Source: CAYLLT01 sp964591605
GTDB taxonomy: Bacteria > Planctomycetota > Phycisphaerae > UBA1845 > PWPN01
Length of the DNA: 9,342 nt
Direction of reading: 5' to 3'
Assembly (NCBI GenBank): GCA_964591605.1
Contig: CAZQEN010000306.1
Location: 1 to 9,342, forward strand
Shown: positions 5,688 to 9,342 of the stretch, piece by piece
Layout of the letters: each line of letters opens with the position of its first letter
Numbering within the stretch: the stretch's first letter is position 1
Position numbers and translations under genes: made by a program
The notes under the pieces: generated by a model
Seen by the model: only the letters and a program-made list of their open reading frames with translations
Databases searched by the model: none
Told to the model about the DNA's origin: nothing

Positions 5688-7805
5688 CTATCGGATCCCG
5701 TCGCCGACGGGGAAGATGAGATTCGGGCCGTAGTAGTAGCAGTCCTCGTAGAGCGAGGCGGCGCCGGGGTAGGTGGTCTCGCCCAGGAGCGTCGCCACGT
5801 CGGCCAGAGCGGCCGCCTTCACGCCCCGCTGCGTGACGGAGTACACGTTGTCGCCGATGAAGAGCCCGCGGGTGTAGCCGTAGTAACCCAGGAAGCAGCC
5901 CCGGCCGCTCGTCCCGCCGCCGCTGGAGATGCGGCCCAGGAACTCGAAGCCGCCGGCGACCGTCACGCGGTAGACGTAGAGCCCGGTGAAGTTGTGCGAG
6001 CCGATCTCGGGCCCGTTGACGGCGCCTTCGTACACGTCGACGGGGAAGGCCAGGGCATCGCGGGCAGCGAAGTAGTTGAAGGCCTTCGGGTTGTAGTTGG
6101 CCTCGCTGCTGCTGCCGCGGGTGCCGATGATCTCGTGGTCGAGCCGCGTCGGGTTGGCCGGGTCGGTCACGTCAAACAGCGAAATGGCCACGCCCTGCAT
6201 CCAGGCGAATGAGCCGGCGTCCTGCGCGTCCTTGCCGATGGCCAGCAGATGGTTTTCATCCAGGAGCTGGAGGTGATCGGAGAAGCCCGGCACCTTCAGC
6301 TCGCCGGCCACCACCGGGTTGGCCGGGTCGGAGAGGTCCAGCACGAACAGCGGATCGATCCGCAGGAAGGTGACCAGATAGCCGCGATCACCGACGAAGC
6401 GTGCGGCGTAGATCTGCTCGCCCGGAGCGATGTTCTCGACCTTGCCGACCACATCGAGCGACGCGTTGGCGGCATTCTCCCCGAGCACGTAGACGCCGTT
6501 GCCTTCGGTCTGCGACTCGGTCGAGGCATCGACGTGCGAGGCGACGCGGAGGTAGTCCGCGTGCTCGCCGAGCGAATACTGGTTCAGCAGGCGTCCGGGG
6601 ATCAGGCCGCTGGCGCGGTACTCGGTGCCGCCCTCGGTGAAGGCGAGCTTGTGGATGGCCGTATCAACGCGATACGTGCCGCTCGTGTAGTCGTAGTTGG
6701 TGTCGGTGACGTAGAGGGCGTCGCGGCTGGCGTAGACCACGCCCGCGTCGGCGGTGATCGAGGTGGAGGCAAACGGCGCGGCCGGCTGCTCGATGTCCAG
6801 TGTCACGACGGTGATGATACCGTAACCATCGGGGTAGTCCGGACGGAACACATGTTCCCATCCGACCACGTCGCCCGAGCTGGCCACGCTGCCGTCGGGA
6901 TTGGTGACCTGGTAATCGGGGATCCAGGCGGGCAGTTCCTGGGCCCGGAGCGTTTCGGGCGTGGGATTCGCCGGCAGGACGGGCGTGGTGGCCAGGACGA
7001 GATGCAGCCTGGTTTCGATCAGACGGCTGTCCGCCAGGGTACCCTCGAAAGTCACCGTGTTCTTGAGCGCGGGGTTGGCGGGATCGGTCACGTCATAAAT
7101 GCCCACGACGGTCTGGGCCCGGCCATCAAACGGAAGGATCGCTGTATCCGCGGTGGCTGCGACGGAGGTGGCGGTACCGGTCGAACCCGACGAGGAGCCC
7201 GATTGGCTGGAAACCGACGTATTGCCGTCTGCCGTGCGCAGAATGGCCGGCTCGGGGATGTCGCCACCGCCAGCGTAGTAGTAATATCCATACTGACGCG
7301 AAATCGCCACCAGGGTTTGCCCCTGGAGGTAGAGAGAGTCGCCGGAGAACGGCAGGTCGATGGTCGCAATCTCGGCCAGCTCGCCGGGCGGAATAGCATT
7401 GACGATGTGAATCTTGTTGCCATCGATGGCGAAGATGGTCTGCCCGTTGTTTTTGACGATGTCGCTCTCGTCGACCCCTTCCTCCTGAATGTTGGTGGTC
7501 GAGAAGGGGTCAGACGTGGCGGAGCCGCCGCTGTCGTTGGCGGTCGCTTCCCCGGCCGCCTGGGGTGCAGCACCCGAGAGGGCCACCGGCGCGATCAGGA
7601 AGTCGAACAATCCGCCGCCCCCGTCGGAGCGTGTGGGCGACATCGACGCCTCCACCTGCTGCGCCAGGTAGTCCCGCAGTTCGTCGGGTGACGAAAAACC
7701 GCGCAAGGCGGCGGAGCTTCTGGATTTGGGCTGGGGCTCAGGAATGCAATTCGCCCCCAGACCGGAGAGCAGCAACGCCGCTGTGAGGAATCGGCTCCAT
7801 CTCAT
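5688..7805 (-). CDS. Secreted beta-propeller domain protein (Beta_propel / PF09826-like)
   Basis: 705 residues. The N-terminus is an export signal (MRWSRF, then a hydrophobic TAALLLSGLGA) followed by Cys20 in LGANC. This resembles a lipobox, but Asn at -1 is unusual, so lipid anchoring is uncertain. A low-complexity linker leads to TTNIQEEGVDESDIVKNNGQ (about 103-122), the signature of a family of secreted C-terminal beta-propellers distantly related to WD40. Blades follow with repeated YDVTDPANP-type strands (VGIYDVTDPANPAL, FVLDLSDPANPVV, SLFDVTDPANPTR), a NYNPKAFNYFAARDALAFPV motif, and GLFIGDNVYSVTQRGVKA near the end. Cys637 and Cys689 are the only other cysteines and could form a disulfide. 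The start is firm: AGGAGG (7811-7816) lies 5 nt upstream. Family members have no established enzymatic role; a binding or scaffold role at the cell surface is inferred. It is convergent with the thioesterase and stands alone. Confidence 0.88.
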   Translation of the reverse strand: MRWSRFLTAALLLSGLGANCIPEPQPKSRSSAALRGFSSPDELRDYLAQQVEASMSPTRSDGGGGLFDFLIAPVALSGAAPQAAGEATANDSGGSATSDPFSTTNIQEEGVDESDIVKNNGQTIFAIDGNKIHIVNAIPPGELAEIATIDLPFSGDSLYLQGQTLVAISRQYGYYYYAGGGDIPEPAILRTADGNTSVSSQSGSSSGSTGTATSVAATADTAILPFDGRAQTVVGIYDVTDPANPALKNTVTFEGTLADSRLIETRLHLVLATTPVLPANPTPETLRAQELPAWIPDYQVTNPDGSVASSGDVVGWEHVFRPDYPDGYGIITVVTLDIEQPAAPFASTSITADAGVVYASRDALYVTDTNYDYTSGTYRVDTAIHKLAFTEGGTEYRASGLIPGRLLNQYSLGEHADYLRVASHVDASTESQTEGNGVYVLGENAANASLDVVGKVENIAPGEQIYAARFVGDRGYLVTFLRIDPLFVLDLSDPANPVVAGELKVPGFSDHLQLLDENHLLAIGKDAQDAGSFAWMQGVAISLFDVTDPANPTRLDHEIIGTRGSSSEANYNPKAFNYFAARDALAFPVDVYEGAVNGPEIGSHNFTGLYVYRVTVAGGFEFLGRISSGGGTSGRGCFLGYYGYTRGLFIGDNVYSVTQRGVKAAALADVATLLGETTYPGAASLYEDCYYYGPNLIFPVGDGIR

Positions 7806-7848
7806 AGGGACCTCCTGCTGTCATCGCCGTGAGAACCGCACCGCACGC

Positions 7849-7854
7849 ATTCTA
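7849..7854 (-). promoter_or_regulatory. Possible -10 box for the beta-propeller gene
   Basis: TAGAAT on the minus strand lies about 44 nt before the ATG at 7805. It matches the -10 consensus at 5 of 6 positions, but no convincing -35 is found at normal spacing. Confidence 0.22.
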
Positions 7855-7931
7855 CCCCCCTTCGAGTGTCCTGCGGGGTCCCCCTGACGGAATTCAGCAC
7901 ATCGTCATCGACTGGGTGAACCCTGGAGAAA

Positions 7932-7944
7932 TATACAACGTATA
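7932..7944. promoter_or_regulatory. Small inverted repeat TATAC-AAC-GTATA
   Basis: Perfect 5-bp arms sit around AAC in an otherwise GC-rich spacer. The right arm overlaps a plus-strand TATAAT (7941-7946) that has no matching -35. It could be an operator for either flanking gene, or chance in a locally AT-rich stretch. Confidence 0.25.
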
Positions 7945-7991
7945 ATGGGTTGGCCGGACGGCGGTGTGCTTCCAGCCGTGTCAGTAGAGGC

Positions 7992-8007
7992 TTTTTTCGC
8001 GAAAAAA
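7992..8007. promoter_or_regulatory. 16-bp perfect palindrome TTTTTTCGCGAAAAAA upstream of the promoter
   Basis: A perfect palindrome with flanking AGG(c) and CCT ends 3 bp before the -35 box at 8011. Relative to a start near 8046 it covers about -54 to -39. That is the position of an UP element, and its T-tract/A-tract layout would suit binding by the RNA polymerase alpha C-terminal domain. A dimeric regulator site is the alternative. Confidence 0.5.
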
Positions 8008-8010
8008 CCT

Positions 8011-8039
8011 TTGTCACCGGACGTAAGGACGGTTATAAT
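8011..8039 (+). promoter_or_regulatory. Strong sigma-70 promoter (TTGTCA-17-TATAAT)
   Basis: The -35 TTGTCA (8011-8016) matches 5 of 6 consensus bases, the spacer is exactly 17 bp, and the -10 TATAAT (8034-8039) is perfect. The predicted start is near 8046. The next gene begins at 8240, so the transcript has a leader of about 190 nt. This is the best promoter in the window. Confidence 0.8.
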
Positions 8040-8045
8040 CGGCGG

Positions 8046-8239
8046 AAGAAGGCGTAACCCCACCCCCCGCCTACCTTGGAGGGAGTAGCCGCCGTGGTGG
8101 GTCCGAATAAGACTATCAGGCGGCTCTCAAAGCCCCCGAAGATTGGCTAAGGCACGACGCCTCAAGGACTTTTGAACGCCCGCCGCCAACACGCCGTTTG
8201 GTGGCCGGGGTGGTCTTCTATATACACAGAGGTCTTTCA
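8046..8239 (+). promoter_or_regulatory. Long, potentially structured 5' leader (or small RNA)
   Basis: Hand folding suggests a multibranch shape. CCTTG (8074-8078) pairs with CAAGG (8163-8167) to close a junction. The junction contains AGCCGCC/GGCGGCT (8087-8093 with 8119-8125), AGCC/GGCT (8131-8134 with 8145-8148) and AGGC/GCCT (8150-8153 with 8159-8162). Outside it, CCACCCC can pair with GGGGTGG at the far end. A GGGAGTAGCC stretch resembles the 5' element of the yybP-ykoY manganese riboswitch, but the AACAUAC element expected on the 3' side is missing, so that identity is not claimed. No terminator or anti-terminator pair was found. Function is unknown. Confidence 0.35.
8228..8232 (+). promoter_or_regulatory. 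Ribosome binding site fixing the GTG start at 8240
   Basis: AGAGG lies 7 nt before the GTG at 8240. The frame is open 14 codons further up to a TTG, but that extension would contain this Shine-Dalgarno sequence and has no site of its own. Confidence 0.6.
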
Positions 8240-8842
8240 GTGGAACTCGGCGAAACCATCCAACGTGTTGCGGATCTGAAGTTTGTGCTGTATCGGCGCC
8301 CGCTTCACCCGGAACTGTTCCACATCCACCAGAGCCGCCACCTGGAGCGCGCTGCCTACCAGGCGGATATCTGGGTGATGGGGCTCTCCCATGTGGTCAC
8401 GGTACAGTCGAATGGCCGCTGCGTTACTGAAGTGACAACTGATGATGTTGAAGTGCTACCGCACAACGGTCTGGTGACGACGTTCCAGTTCCGCGGCGAG
8501 CGTGACCACCTGGAGAACTTTGACGACGGAATGCGCTACATCCTCTCGACCCAGGTCGAGCGGATGAACCAGAACCTCTTCCACGCCTCGCATCGGGATC
8601 TGCTCGCCTATGCGGCCAGCCGGGGCATCCTGGTGCGTTTCGAGGAGTGGGCGGAGGGCGAGAATCTCGTGCCGTTCAGCTTCGTGGACTTCGAGGCCCG
8701 CGACCGCGAGCTCCACGTGCAGTCGTTCCATGCGTTCCCGCTCGACTACACGATCGTTAAGACGCAGTCGATTATCGAGGTGGGGACGCGGCCGGTCTCG
8801 CCCGCCAACGGCAAGAAGAGCAAGGCCCCCTCGAAGCGCTAG
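8240..8842 (+). CDS. Conserved protein of unknown function, possibly DUF2617-like
   Basis: 200 residues, with no signal peptide or membrane segment, so probably cytoplasmic. The notable part is LYRRPLHPELFHIHQSRHLE (about residues 17-36), followed by strands ending in SHVVTVQSNGRCVTEVT. This pattern recalls the little-studied DUF2617 family, though I am not certain of the match. The middle (FRGERDHLENFDDGMRYILSTQVERM) and the acidic C-terminal half look globular. The last 15 residues are Lys/Ser/Pro rich and probably disordered. The start is a GTG supported by AGAGG at 8228-8232. The gene is driven by the strong promoter at 8011-8039 through a long leader and ends in an intrinsic terminator, so it is a single-gene transcription unit. 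High expression is inferred from the promoter. No function is proposed. Confidence 0.85.
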   Translation: MELGETIQRVADLKFVLYRRPLHPELFHIHQSRHLERAAYQADIWVMGLSHVVTVQSNGRCVTEVTTDDVEVLPHNGLVTTFQFRGERDHLENFDDGMRYILSTQVERMNQNLFHASHRDLLAYAASRGILVRFEEWAEGENLVPFSFVDFEARDRELHVQSFHAFPLDYTIVKTQSIIEVGTRPVSPANGKKSKAPSKR

Positions 8843-8880
8843 GGCTGTCGCCCAGCGGCGGATCTCCAATCGATTTTCAC

Positions 8881-8913
8881 CGGGCGGACCTGATGGGTCC
8901 GCCCGTTTTTGTT
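8881..8913 (+). terminator. Intrinsic terminator
   Basis: A perfect 10-bp GC-rich stem, CGGGCGGACC (8881-8890) with GGTCCGCCCG (8896-8905), has a TGATG loop and is followed by TTTTTGTT. It lies 39 nt after the stop of the unknown conserved gene. Confidence 0.92.
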
Positions 8914-8972
8914 GGTGCCGGTCCGGCGGTCAAGGGAGTGCGTGCCGCATCAGGCGGTTCGGATGGATCAAT

Positions 8973-9054
8973 CGAGCGGTGAGTGCCGGGGCCAGCCGTC
9001 GGCCGGCGTAGGCGCCGGCCGCTACTATGCGGCCGAGCGGTGCTTGCCGGGGCC
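8973..9054. repeat. Imperfect 21-bp direct repeat flanking a 9-bp-stem hairpin
   Basis: The copies at 8973-8993 and 9034-9054 start CGAGCGGTG and end TGCCGGGGCC. They differ at only two adjacent bases and are 61 bp apart. Between them is a perfect hairpin, CGGCCGGCG-TAGG-CGCCGGCCG (9000-9021). Confidence 0.8.
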
Positions 9055-9065
9055 GGGCCGAAGGA

Positions 9066-9152
9066 TCTCGGTAGGTCCGGCCTGCCGGGCCGGACATTCT
9101 CGGTAGGTCCGGCCTGCCGGGCCGGACATTCTCGGTAGGTCCGGCCTGCCGG
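9066..9152. repeat. Tandem 32-bp hairpin repeat array, cut by assembly gap
   Basis: Two complete identical 32-bp units (9066-9097, 9098-9129) and a partial third (9130-9152) run into the N gap. Each unit contains a perfect 8-bp stem, GTCCGGCC-TGCCG-GGCCGGAC. Sequence resumes after the gap with GCCGGAC, which matches the end of the stem, so the array probably continues through the gap. Similar intergenic palindromes are frequent in planctomycete genomes. Confidence 0.85.
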
Positions 9153-9252
9153 NNNNNNNNNNNNNNNNNNNNNNNNNNNNNNNNNNNNNNNNNNNNNNNN
9201 NNNNNNNNNNNNNNNNNNNNNNNNNNNNNNNNNNNNNNNNNNNNNNNNNNNN
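9153..9252. other. Assembly gap (100 N)
   Basis: Exactly 100 ambiguous bases, the conventional placeholder for a gap of unknown length. Repeat sequence on both sides suggests the array broke the assembly. Confidence 0.97.
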
Positions 9253-9287
9253 GCCGGACCCAGAAGAGAAAAGGCCGCGCCCCACCC

Positions 9288-9342
9288 AGGTCCCGTCCGG
9301 CAGACCCTTGACAACCACCTTTGTCAAGGGCAGACGGGACCT
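9288..9342. repeat. Nested inverted repeat ending at the window edge
   Basis: Outer arms AGGTCCCGTC (9288-9297) and GACGGGACCT (9333-9342) are perfect complements. Inner arms CCCTTGACAA (9305-9314) and TTGTCAAGGG (9321-9330) are also perfect, with loop CCACCT. The two 10-bp stems are joined by an asymmetric internal loop (7 and 2 nt). It could be a terminator-like hairpin for a gene to the right, a repeat element or an element end. The window stops too soon to tell. Confidence 0.75.

Larger units (their letters stand above)
7806..8239. other. Divergent intergenic region with promoters and leader
   Basis: 434 bp between the beta-propeller start and the start of the unknown conserved gene. It contains a weak leftward -10, an inverted repeat at 7932-7944, a 16-bp palindrome, a near-consensus rightward promoter and a long leader. 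Frames open across it (including a 71-codon one on the minus strand) have no family resemblance and overlap these signals. Confidence 0.75.
8843..9342. other. Non-coding, repeat-rich right end
   Basis: No credible gene was found in these 500 bp. After the terminator there are an imperfect direct repeat around a hairpin, a 32-bp tandem hairpin array interrupted by the assembly gap, and a nested inverted repeat at the edge. Frames that span the N run are artefacts. Confidence 0.8.

Noticed and set aside
6249..7691. A 480-codon open frame on the plus strand
   Set aside because: It is in the same antisense codon phase as the beta-propeller gene, has a composition-biased product, and has no family resemblance.
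7802..8017. A 71-codon minus-strand frame upstream of the beta-propeller gene
   Set aside because: It overlaps the start of the beta-propeller gene and the promoter palindrome, and has no recognisable motif.
8040..8240. yybP-ykoY manganese riboswitch
   Set aside because: Only the GGGAGTAGCC stretch resembles it. The conserved AACAUAC element is absent, and the downstream gene is not a metal transporter.
9066..9152. CRISPR array
   Set aside because: The 32-bp units are contiguous with no unique spacers, and no cas-like gene is present. This is a simple tandem repeat.
8877..9327. Minus-strand frames crossing the N gap
   Set aside because: They translate unknown bases and tandem repeat sequence. 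The apparent repeated peptide is a by-product of the hairpin repeats.

Overview
The window looks like a piece of a draft genome from a high-GC member of the Planctomycetota, most likely Phycisphaerae or a relative. This is inferred from protein style, since there is no rRNA or marker gene. The pointers are a secreted protein ending in a dockerin-like module with two D-x-D-G-D-x-D calcium loops and an x-C-x-SG ending, N-terminal CxxC/CPECG zinc-ribbon membrane proteins, a GxGYxYP-family protein, and intergenic hairpin repeats containing GGTCCGGCCTGCCGG. A run of exactly 100 N (9153-9252) marks a scaffold gap inside one of those repeat arrays.

Layout. Positions 1-4530 hold a minus-strand cluster read right to left: a large secreted GxGYxYP protein with adhesion and calcium-binding modules (1357-4530), a zinc-ribbon membrane protein (559-1329), and a second, paralogous zinc-ribbon membrane protein that runs off the left edge (1-550). 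Spacings are 27 and 8 bp, so this is a likely operon. Divergent from it is a small 4HBT-fold acyl-CoA thioesterase (4918-5316, +). The 387-bp divergent spacer carries candidate promoters and a two-hairpin palindromic element. A 371-bp convergent spacer with an 8-bp microrepeat separates the thioesterase from a secreted beta-propeller protein (5688-7805, -). A 434-bp divergent spacer follows. It contains a near-consensus sigma-70 promoter (TTGTCA-17-TATAAT) behind a 16-bp perfect palindrome, and a roughly 190-nt potentially structured leader. The leader precedes a conserved protein of unknown function (8240-8842, +), which ends in a textbook intrinsic terminator. The last 430 bp are non-coding and packed with hairpins and repeats.

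The most notable observation is in the GxGYxYP protein. Its single PA14 domain and its single Ig-like domain are interleaved: N-half of Ig, C-half of PA14, N-half of PA14, C-half of Ig. Swapping the pieces restores two ordinary domains, so the PA14 module appears to be circularly permuted and nested in an Ig loop. No complete multi-gene system such as defence, CRISPR, phage or transposase was found. The genes look like ordinary cell-surface and housekeeping functions without an obvious joint pathway.
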